From Maribacter cobaltidurans (GTDB taxonomy: Bacteria; Bacteroidota; Bacteroidia; Flavobacteriales; Flavobacteriaceae), in assembly GCF_002269385.1 (NCBI RefSeq), contig NZ_CP022957.1, positions 3,091,001-3,155,000 of the forward strand: a DNA stretch of 64,000 bases, in the 5' to 3' direction. Positions 47,697-54,089 of the stretch are shown piece by piece (position 1 is the stretch's first letter; every line of letters starts with the position of its first letter). Made by a program: the position numbers and the translations under genes. Under the pieces are notes generated by a model. It was given only the letters and a program-made list of their open reading frames with translations. It did not search any database and was not told the origin of the DNA.

Positions 47697-48515
47697 CTAA
47701 GACTGTAGATTTTTATGTCTAAACTCGTCCTCTTCATCAGTTATAATTCCTAGGGCGTCATAAATGTATTGGAAGGTAGAAAGCAATTCCGGTTTTCCGT
47801 TTACAATGGCCACATCATGTTCAAAATGCGCACTGGGTTTTCCGTCTGCCGTAAGGATGGTCCAACCATCCTTGAGCTGTTTTATATTCTTGGTTCCCAT
47901 ATTGATCATGGGCTCTATGGCCACCGTCATTCCTTCCACAAATTTTTTGCCACGCCCTCGTTTGCCATAATTGGGCATTTCTGGACTTTCATGTAATTTT
48001 TTGCCCAATCCGTGTCCCACAAGTTCTCTCACTACACCATAACCATGGCTTTCACAATAGTTTTGAATGGCGTACCCCACGTCACCCACTCTATTACCTA
48101 CCTTAAATTCCCTTATGCCAATATACAGGGATTCCTTGGTCACTTTTAATAACTTCTTGGTTTCCGGGGCCACCTCCCCAACTTCAAAGGTATAGGCATG
48201 ATCACCATAATAACCATTTTTTAAGGCTCCGCAATCTACGGATATAATATCACCATCTTTGAGTGGCTCAGAGTTTGGAATTCCATGGACCACTTGGGCA
48301 TTTGGGCTCATATTCAGGGTATTGGGGAAATCATACATACCCAAAAACCCAGGTTCTGCACCGTGGTCACGAATAAAGGTTTCCGCCAATTGATCCAAAT
48401 ACAAGGCATTGACTCCCGGTTTTATTTCCGAAGCCAACATTCCCAAGGTTTTTGAAACAATTAGTGCGCTTTCGCGCATCAGTTCTATCTCTTCTGCCGA
48501 TTTTATTTTTACCAT
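47697..48515 (-). CDS. map: Type I methionine aminopeptidase
   Basis: 272 residues, removes N-terminal methionine from nascent proteins. Metal ligands of the pita-bread fold are in ISVDCGALKNGYYGDHAYTF (two Asp), ELVGHGLGKKLHESP (His), MTVAIEPMINMG (Glu) and the last Glu in AHFEHDVAIV. No N-terminal zinc finger, so subtype Ia. Downstream of gpmI with 31 bases between; a TAnnTTTG box in that gap suggests an additional promoter. Confidence 0.97.
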   Translation of the reverse strand: MVKIKSAEEIELMRESALIVSKTLGMLASEIKPGVNALYLDQLAETFIRDHGAEPGFLGMYDFPNTLNMSPNAQVVHGIPNSEPLKDGDIISVDCGALKNGYYGDHAYTFEVGEVAPETKKLLKVTKESLYIGIREFKVGNRVGDVGYAIQNYCESHGYGVVRELVGHGLGKKLHESPEMPNYGKRGRGKKFVEGMTVAIEPMINMGTKNIKQLKDGWTILTADGKPSAHFEHDVAIVNGKPELLSTFQYIYDALGIITDEEDEFRHKNLQS

Positions 48516-48520
48516 AGGTG

Positions 48521-48528
48521 CAAAAGTA
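48521..48528 (-). promoter_or_regulatory. Candidate -7 box (TACTTTTG) for map
   Basis: Minus-strand TACTTTTG ends six bases from the map ATG, within the 31-base gap after gpmI. Use of it would give an almost leaderless message. No clear -33 TTG. Confidence 0.3.
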
Positions 48529-48546
48529 AACTTATTTTGGATTTGG

Positions 48547-50067
48547 CTAGTCCACTAAGGATTTTTGGGTCATATAGGACGACTGGGCAACACCCATTAG
48601 TTTTAGAATAGTTGGGGCTATATCCCCTAAAACACCATCCCTAATACTTTTGATATCCTTGTCCACCAAAATAAGTGGCACCGGGTTTGTCGTATGTGCC
48701 GTATTCGGGGTCCCATCAGGATTTATCATGGTCTCGCAATTTCCATGATCCGCAATAACAATGACCGAGTAGTCATTCTCAACTGCTGTAGTAATTACAT
48801 CCTTGGCACATTTGTCTACGGTTTCACAGGCCTTTATTGCAGCTTCCATTACCCCGGTATGGCCCACCATATCTGGATTGGCAAAATTGAGACAAACAAA
48901 ATCAACCTCCCCTTTTTCCAATTCTGGAATAATGGCATCCCTAATATCATAGGCGCTCATTTCTGGCTGAAGGTCATAGGTGGCCACTTTGGGAGAGGGA
49001 CACAAAAGCCTTTTTTCCCCGTCAAAGGGTACTTCTCTTCCTCCGCTAAAGAAAAATGTTACGTGGGGATATTTTTCGGTTTCGGCTATCCTAATCTGTT
49101 TTTTGCCGGCATTGGCAAGTACTTCGCCCAAGGTTTCTTTTATGTTCTCCTTATCGTATACCACATGTACCCCTTTAAAGGAATCATCGTAGTTGGTCAT
49201 GGTCACATAATAAAGATTCAACTTATGCATATTCTGTTCATGCATGTCCTCTTGGCTTAGTACTTGGGTAAGTTCCCGTCCCCTGTCCGTTCTAAAGTTG
49301 AAAAATATGACCACATCACCATCTTGTATTTGTGCTACAGGATTTCCTTCTTCATTGGTCATGACGATTGGTTCTATGAACTCGTCCGTGATATTGTTAT
49401 CATAGCTATGTTGGATGCTTTGTACGATATCCTTTGATTTTTCACCTTCTGCATTGACCATTACGTCATAGGCCTTTTTTACTCGTTCCCATCGTTTATC
49501 GCGGTCCATGGCGAAATACCTTCCTACCACAGAGGCTAATTTGGCATTTTTCCCTGAACAAAAGGCAACCAGATCCTCCAAGAAGCCTTTACCACTTTTA
49601 GGATCCACATCCCTACCATCCGTAAAGGCATGAATGTACATTTCTTTTACACCGGAATCTGAACCAGCTGTAATCAATCCCTTTAGGTGATCAATATGGC
49701 TATGTACCCCACCATCACTAAGTAAACCTAGAAAATGTACAGGCTTATTGTTCTTTTTGGCATAGGCGAAAGCATCCTTTAGGGCTTGTTCATCCTTTAA
49801 GGTATTGTCCTTAACGGCCAAATTGATTTTGGCCAAATCCTGATAAACTATTCTACCCGCACCCAAATTCATATGGCCTACTTCACTATTACCCATCTGA
49901 CCTTCCGGCAGACCTACGTTCATTCCATCGGTAAGGAGGTTGGCGTTTGGATAATTCTTATATAAACTATCTATAAAAGGCGTGTTTGCCTTGTCTACTG
50001 CAGAAACTTTTGGGTCCGGGGATTTACCCCATCCGTCCAATATCATTAAGATAACTTTCTTGTTCAT
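48547..50067 (-). CDS. gpmI: 2,3-bisphosphoglycerate-independent phosphoglycerate mutase
   Basis: 506 residues, the normal size of the Mn2+-dependent enzyme that interconverts 3- and 2-phosphoglycerate. Seen: MILDGWGKSPDP, LLTDGMNVGLPEGQMGNSEVGHMNLGAG (split: PEGQMGNSEVGHMNLGAG with the phosphoserine), GLLSDGGVHSHIDHL, HAFTDGRDVDPKSG, GRYFAMDRDKRWERV, LNFANPDMVGHTGVM and VIVIADHGNCETM. A TATTTTTG box lies 24-31 bases upstream of the ATG. First gene of a possible gpmI-map-methyltransferase unit. Confidence 0.97.
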   Translation of the reverse strand: MNKKVILMILDGWGKSPDPKVSAVDKANTPFIDSLYKNYPNANLLTDGMNVGLPEGQMGNSEVGHMNLGAGRIVYQDLAKINLAVKDNTLKDEQALKDAFAYAKKNNKPVHFLGLLSDGGVHSHIDHLKGLITAGSDSGVKEMYIHAFTDGRDVDPKSGKGFLEDLVAFCSGKNAKLASVVGRYFAMDRDKRWERVKKAYDVMVNAEGEKSKDIVQSIQHSYDNNITDEFIEPIVMTNEEGNPVAQIQDGDVVIFFNFRTDRGRELTQVLSQEDMHEQNMHKLNLYYVTMTNYDDSFKGVHVVYDKENIKETLGEVLANAGKKQIRIAETEKYPHVTFFFSGGREVPFDGEKRLLCPSPKVATYDLQPEMSAYDIRDAIIPELEKGEVDFVCLNFANPDMVGHTGVMEAAIKACETVDKCAKDVITTAVENDYSVIVIADHGNCETMINPDGTPNTAHTTNPVPLILVDKDIKSIRDGVLGDIAPTILKLMGVAQSSYMTQKSLVD

Positions 50068-50090
50068 CTTTAACTCATAAATTTAATATT

Positions 50091-50098
50091 CAAAAATA
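50091..50098 (-). promoter_or_regulatory. Candidate -7 box (TATTTTTG) for gpmI
   Basis: Minus-strand TATTTTTG, 24 bases from the gpmI ATG. No -33 TTG at the expected spacing is visible. Confidence 0.35.
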
Positions 50099-50292
50099 CT
50101 ATGATTCCTGAAGTTTAACTAGTCTGCATCAAGTCTTTTTAGAGTTTAATGCGATATCGTTAAAGGATTTAACGGTTGGTTGTCGCTTTTGTTAAAATTT
50201 AGTTATTTAACTGTTAATCCTGTAACATCATCCTATAAGAGGAGTCTATATTTATATAATAACAATCTATTCATCAATTAAATTCATTCATC

Positions 50293-50685
50293 ATGAAAAA
50301 AACAATCCTAACAATGTCCATGGCGATGCTACTCATGGGTGGCGGCCTCATGGCCACAGAATCTATGGCTTATGGCCCAATCGCAATTGAGAAAAATCTT
50401 AAGGCCTATGAAATCAGTTCCTTTTGTAAAGCGGTAATGCAAGGTGATATTACTACCGTGGAGCGCATGATTGAACTCGGTGAGGATATCAACAAGAAAT
50501 CCCTAGGAATGACTCCTGTGATGTTCGCTGCACGTTATAACAAGGCCGAAGTACTTCAATTACTTATTGACAATGGGGCCGACCTGAACATTAAAAGTAA
50601 TCAAGGATTTTCGGTAACTAAATATGCCGAACTCTCCAACGCTACCGATGCTCTTGCCATTCTGGAGAACGCTTTGGGCAGTTAA
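50293..50685 (+). CDS. Exported ankyrin-repeat mini-protein (copy 1)
   Basis: 130 residues: signal peptide (MKKTILTMSMAMLLMGGGLM, cleavage around ATESMA), then about three ankyrin repeats starting near residue 42 (SSFCKAVMQGDITTVERMIE, LGMTPVMFAARYNKAEVLQLL, KSNQGFSVTKYAELSNATDAL). One cysteine, kept in the second copy. Predicted periplasmic or extracellular; ankyrin repeats bind proteins, target unknown. Tandem paralogue of the next gene, each with its own terminator, so independently transcribed. Confidence 0.88.
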   Translation: MKKTILTMSMAMLLMGGGLMATESMAYGPIAIEKNLKAYEISSFCKAVMQGDITTVERMIELGEDINKKSLGMTPVMFAARYNKAEVLQLLIDNGADLNIKSNQGFSVTKYAELSNATDALAILENALGS

Positions 50686-50722
50686 TCTTTCAGTAACAGA
50701 CCATCAATCAAAAGGCGAAAGT

Positions 50723-50757
50723 CCTGTTCCCCTTTATTGCAGGAACAGGGCTTTTTT
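50723..50757 (+). terminator. Terminator of ankyrin gene 1
   Basis: Stem CCTGTTCC/GGAACAGG with an eleven-base loop, then GC and six Ts, 38 bases past the stop. Confidence 0.85.
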
Positions 50758-50928
50758 GACATCCTAACTATGTTGATATGTTGGCCCTTTTCGCTTGAAT
50801 TTAATTCGTAAATTATTTTTTGCTATAGAGAATAACTGAATATTCAAGTTAAAGTATGGAAATTTATGAGTAGTGTTAATTTTTTGCTATTGTTTTCTTA
50901 AAATAAGAAATTCATAAAAATTGATGCT

Positions 50929-50936
50929 TAATTTTG
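50929..50936 (+). promoter_or_regulatory. Candidate -7 box (TAATTTTG) for ankyrin gene 2
   Basis: TAATTTTG matches TAnnTTTG 40 bases before the ATG of the second ankyrin gene. The surrounding 100 bases are very AT-rich; no -33 TTG at the right distance. Confidence 0.35.
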
Positions 50937-50976
50937 ATTATATAATAAAATATAGTTTTAATTAAATAGTCATATT

Positions 50977-51363
50977 ATGAAAAATACAATTCTAACAATG
51001 GTTTCCCTAGGAATTTTGACCTTCTCAGGAGCCTATGCAAATACAAATTTAGAAGGCGATATAGATAATATTGTGGTAACTCGAGTAAATGATAATATCA
51101 ACTCACTTTGTAAGGCTGCAATGCAAGGCGATGTTGAGAAAGTAAGAAGTTTGATTGCCACAGGTGAGAGCGTAAATGAAGCATCCTTGGGAATGACTCC
51201 TGCCATGTATGCAGCAAGATATAACAAAGCAGAAGTTTTAAAGGTGTTAATGCTGAACCGTGCCAATTTGAACCTAAAAAGTGACCAAGGTTATACGGCA
51301 AAGGACTACGCAGAAATGTCAAAGGCAACCGAGGTATTGGAAGTTCTTAATTCCAACTCTTAA
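50977..51363 (+). CDS. Exported ankyrin-repeat mini-protein (copy 2)
   Basis: 128 residues: signal peptide (MKNTILTMVSLGILTFSGAYA), a linker, then ankyrin repeats (NSLCKAAMQGDVEKVRSLIA, LGMTPAMYAARYNKAEVLKVL, KSDQGYTAKDYAEMSKATEVL). It is clearly paralogous to copy 1 over the repeat region, including the lone cysteine and the TP-x-M-x-AARYNKAEVL block, while the linkers differ. Possible partner of an exported protein; function unknown. Confidence 0.88.
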   Translation: MKNTILTMVSLGILTFSGAYANTNLEGDIDNIVVTRVNDNINSLCKAAMQGDVEKVRSLIATGESVNEASLGMTPAMYAARYNKAEVLKVLMLNRANLNLKSDQGYTAKDYAEMSKATEVLEVLNSNS

Positions 51364-51389
51364 TTTTGTAGGGTTTATTTGAATTAGAA

Positions 51390-51420
51390 AAAAGGCCCAT
51401 CGATTTCGATGGGCCTTTTT
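51390..51420. terminator. Bidirectional terminator between ankyrin gene 2 and the DUF6747 gene
   Basis: Perfect thirteen-pair stem AAAGGCCCATCGA/TCGATGGGCCTTT with a two-base centre, flanked by A and T runs, so it can end both the plus-strand ankyrin message and the minus-strand DUF6747 message. Confidence 0.88.
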
Positions 51421-51462
51421 ATTTTAAATACTCTAAATAGTGTTCAAGTAAAAGAGTAATCG

Positions 51463-51630
51463 TTAAAATTCAAATCCATTGACTGCCCTATAAACGAATG
51501 CATACACGGCCATAAATAACATCAAGGCGCAAAAGACCGAATAGACTTTCAAAAGCACTACCAATATTTCTGGTTTGCAATTTTCAAAAGCGCCCACGTA
51601 AAGATTCTTAAAGTGTGTTAGTGTTCCCAT
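51463..51630 (-). CDS. DUF6747-like 55-residue membrane protein
   Basis: A 55-residue reading frame with ATG at 51630: MGTLTHFKNLYVGAFENC, then KPEILVVLLKVYSVFCALM and a membrane segment LFMAVYAFVYRAVNGFEF. The pattern of a short amphipathic N-terminus, one hydrophobic helix and a C-terminal YAFVYRAxxGFxF matches what I remember as the DUF6747 family of Flavobacteriaceae. Function unknown. A TAGCTTTG box lies at 51680-51687, and the bidirectional terminator lies 43 bases past the stop, which supports it being a real transcription unit. Confidence 0.72.
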   Translation of the reverse strand: MGTLTHFKNLYVGAFENCKPEILVVLLKVYSVFCALMLFMAVYAFVYRAVNGFEF

Positions 51631-51679
51631 TATAGTGTCTCGTTTAGATACCGATAAAAATCGATATACATTACTAAAT

Positions 51680-51687
51680 CAAAGCTA
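51680..51687 (-). promoter_or_regulatory. Candidate -7 box (TAGCTTTG) for the DUF6747 gene
   Basis: Minus-strand TAGCTTTG fits TAnnTTTG, 50 bases before the ATG. No -33 TTG is visible. Confidence 0.3.
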
Positions 51688-51789
51688 TAAGGGTTAAATT
51701 TTAATAGTAAAGTAATTCGGGAACGCTAAATATAGTAAAAAGAAAGAGGCATTGATGTTATATATCCGATTATCCGCAAAAATTAACGT

Positions 51790-52010
51790 TTATACTTCTG
51801 CTTTATATTTTTCAATGGCGTCCCTAATTTTTCTATTCTATTTTTTGGATTTGGATGTGTACTCTGAAACTCGGGAACAAGATTTGGCCAAGGGGTGGCC
51901 CTTAATTTTTCATAAACTTGATCATTTCATATGTACCATAGCAGCCTGAATCATAAGAAGACACCAAAATCATCAATTTTCAATTTATCTCCAGGGCATT
52001 GGTAACCTTT
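51790..52010 (-). pseudogene. Decayed C-terminal fragment of an M48-family metalloprotease
   Basis: Reading the minus strand across three frames gives the end of an M48 peptidase: TNALEIN (like the family's N-E-L-E-A-D), stop, MILVSSYDSGCYGTYEMIKFMK, frame change, RATPWPNLVPEFQSTHPNPK then NRIEKL, a second frame change, and IRDAIEKYKAEV ending at a TAA at 51790. PEFxSTHPxPxNRIEKL is the hallmark C-terminal block of exported M48 proteases. The HExxH catalytic part is absent: the adjacent M15 gene ends at 52035. This stretch fills the otherwise empty 404 bases between the DUF6747 and M15 genes. Confidence 0.72.
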
Positions 52011-52034
52011 TTCTTATACCATCCAGCAATGGCG

Positions 52035-52763
52035 TTAAAGAAGAGACCTATTTATGTCCAAAATATTGTTCTGTATGTAGCTTCTGAGAAAGGCGCGGGT
52101 AAAATGTTCTGCGCCAAAAAATTCCTCCTTTTCCAAAAGGGCTATTACGTTGAAACCTCTGTAGGCTTCCAACATCGGAATGGATAGAGGGGCATAGCTG
52201 TAGTGCCAGGGCTCGTATTTAAATCCCCTTCTTTTAGGGTCGTCCGTATAGACCAAGTGATAACCGTAAGTTTCTGAATTCTCGTCCATCCATAACTTAA
52301 AGTCCTCATAAGGACCTCCGTTACCATATTTTTCAGGATCCAGTACATCGCCCTCTACATTTCTGTAACCGTCAATGATATCGGCGTCGGTACCCCAATG
52401 GTGCCTACTGGTTCCCGGAATGGTGGAGTATTCTATAATTTTTTCAATGGCGGCCATGGGTTCCATACCTTCATCAGTATAGGTGATATACTTTCGTTCA
52501 AATATACCTTCCTGTCTACTAAAATCCCGAAAACTGGAAACGATCTTCAAATCGATACCATCGGAGTATGCAGCTTTTTTCATATCCAAAAAGGCATCAT
52601 GGGCTTCCTTCCTTAGGTTAATATCCTTTCCATAAAGTTCAATAGGGGCCTTTCCCATAAGTTCAGCTATGGAATATTCGGCTTCCTGCATCAAAATATT
52701 AGGGAGCAATGAAAGCCCTAATGCGGCTCCACTACTTTTTTGGATAAAAGACCTTCTCTTCAT
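52035..52763 (-). CDS. M15-family metallopeptidase (D-Ala-D-Ala carboxypeptidase-like) with Tat-type signal
   Basis: 242 residues. The N-terminus MKRRSFIQKSSGAALGLSLL carries a twin-arginine motif, suggesting Tat export, possibly to the periplasm. The peptidase core has the zinc-site pattern GTSRHHWGTDADIID (His and Asp ligands) and EPWHYSYAP (second His), as in VanY/DacY-type M15B enzymes that trim peptidoglycan stem peptides. KIVSSFRDFSRQEGIFERKY is the conserved segment before the zinc site. Single gene; tatA lies about 10 kb away. Confidence 0.92.
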   Translation of the reverse strand: MKRRSFIQKSSGAALGLSLLPNILMQEAEYSIAELMGKAPIELYGKDINLRKEAHDAFLDMKKAAYSDGIDLKIVSSFRDFSRQEGIFERKYITYTDEGMEPMAAIEKIIEYSTIPGTSRHHWGTDADIIDGYRNVEGDVLDPEKYGNGGPYEDFKLWMDENSETYGYHLVYTDDPKRRGFKYEPWHYSYAPLSIPMLEAYRGFNVIALLEKEEFFGAEHFTRAFLRSYIQNNILDINRSLL

Positions 52764-52821
52764 TTTGGTTTTGTTTCCGTTATATGGATATATACTTTTT
52801 AAAATTAAGCAAATAAATCGG

Positions 52822-52902
52822 GTGGACTTGTTTTAAACAAAGTCCACGATAGGTATATAACGTTCAAACGAACGGGATTATTACCCGCTTTTAAGCGTTC
52901 CC
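52822..52902. repeat. Cluster of short hairpins between the M15 and type-B genes
   Basis: GTGGACTT/AAGTCCAC (52822-52829 with 52840-52847), then three adjoining perfect stems: CGTTC/GAACG (52861-52874), CGGG/CCCG (52873-52887) and CGCTT/AAGCG (52886-52897), with AACG/CGTT offering an alternative outer pairing. No T run follows, so a standard terminator is not supported, though it lies just past the end of the minus-strand type-B gene. Confidence 0.5.
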
Positions 52903-52928
52903 ACTTTATTCAAAATGTATTTTTTCCG

Positions 52929-54089
52929 TTATCTGGCCAAGTATAGAAAACCTTGGTATTTCAAATCAAGGTCCAACATATCTATGGTATAAAAATAAAT
53001 TCCAATGGGAAGGCCATCCTCCCTACTGATTACGAAGTTGTCCACATTGGACATTCCCACAAATTCGTCCACATAGTTTTCCTTTTCAAAAACCTTCAGC
53101 CCAAAACGATCATAGATTCGTACCATGTTGTTTGGGGATTCCTCCAATTCCTCCACGTAAAAGCGATCATTGATGCCGTCCCCATTTGGAGATATAAAAA
53201 AGTTGTCCAAGGTGGGTACATCCTTGGCCAAAGGTTCAAAAGGTATTTGGGAAACGCCAAGTGTAATAATTTCATACTCATCGGGGACAAAGGTTTCGGT
53301 GGTTACAAACCCTTGGTCCAAGGTGCCGGTAACCATACCGACCTCCAAATTGATCCAGCGCTGTGAAATTTTGCTCCAACCTACGGGAATTATTTTTGTG
53401 GGATCATCCGTAAGGGCGGTGAGATTGCTTCGTTCGTTCCAGGAAATGGATACGGTAGATGGAATACTGCCTTCCAAACGCCAGAATTCCAAAGTGGAAA
53501 CGGCCTCAATGTCAACATCCAGGACTGAGGTATCAAAATTGCCCGGAATGACCCCCTGAGTACCGGGGTTGTCAAAAAAATAGGCGCACTTGGCAAAGGG
53601 ATTCGCAGCTTCGGAGTTCAAGGTCAAGGGCCTTAAAAATTCCACATCGCCCACGGGGAACAAAAAATTCTGTTGGTTGGTGATGGCCGCATAACCATTT
53701 ATTTTGGTAAGATTGCCGTCCCCATTGTAAAAGGCGTCCGTCAAAAAATTATAATAGACGGCACTGTTGGATTTTGGGGTATAGATATCCCCCAGGATAA
53801 AATTGGTGTTGTTGTTGGTATCCAGACCAAGGTTTAAAATTAAGTCATTGTCCACGGCAACCTCTACATCATAAAACATGGGGACTATACTCCCAAAAAC
53901 GGACAGGTCGGTTCCATAGAAACCGGCAAGGCCCCTGTTACCATCAAAAGGGGAGTCATTGATAAAATCCGTATGGAAACCTAAGTTACCCCCCTCATGG
54001 ATACGGATGTTGCCATTGTTATATAGCGCGGTCTGGGCCGTAACACAAACCAAGGAAAAGAACGCGATGATGTTGAGAGCTCTATTCAT
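52929..54089 (-). CDS. Exported protein with type IX (type B, gliding-motility-associated) C-terminal sorting domain
   Basis: 386 residues. Signal peptide MNRALNIIAFFSLVCVTAQ; a beta-rich middle part of unknown fold (GNLGFHTDFINDSPF, INGYAAITNQQNFLFPVGD); and, after about residue 290, the gliding-motility-associated C-terminal domain (NFFISPNGDGINDRFYVEEL, NMVRIYDRFGLKVFEKENY, GLPIGIYFYTIDMLDLDLKY, GFLYLAR). This domain is the type-B signal for secretion through the PorT/Plug-containing system. Its ATG overlaps the stop of the upstream repeat-adhesin gene by 8 bases, so the two are translationally coupled and probably work as a surface pair. Confidence 0.92.
   Translation of the reverse strand: MNRALNIIAFFSLVCVTAQTALYNNGNIRIHEGGNLGFHTDFINDSPFDGNRGLAGFYGTDLSVFGSIVPMFYDVEVAVDNDLILNLGLDTNNNTNFILGDIYTPKSNSAVYYNFLTDAFYNGDGNLTKINGYAAITNQQNFLFPVGDVEFLRPLTLNSEAANPFAKCAYFFDNPGTQGVIPGNFDTSVLDVDIEAVSTLEFWRLEGSIPSTVSISWNERSNLTALTDDPTKIIPVGWSKISQRWINLEVGMVTGTLDQGFVTTETFVPDEYEIITLGVSQIPFEPLAKDVPTLDNFFISPNGDGINDRFYVEELEESPNNMVRIYDRFGLKVFEKENYVDEFVGMSNVDNFVISREDGLPIGIYFYTIDMLDLDLKYQGFLYLAR

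Noticed and set aside
48694..49260. 188-codon plus-strand frame opposite gpmI
   Set aside because: gpmI is unmistakable on the other strand; the frame has no promoter, signal or recognisable domain.
51752..51949. 65-codon plus-strand frame between the DUF6747 and M15 genes
   Set aside because: The opposite strand carries recognisable M48 protease remnants, which explains the sequence better.
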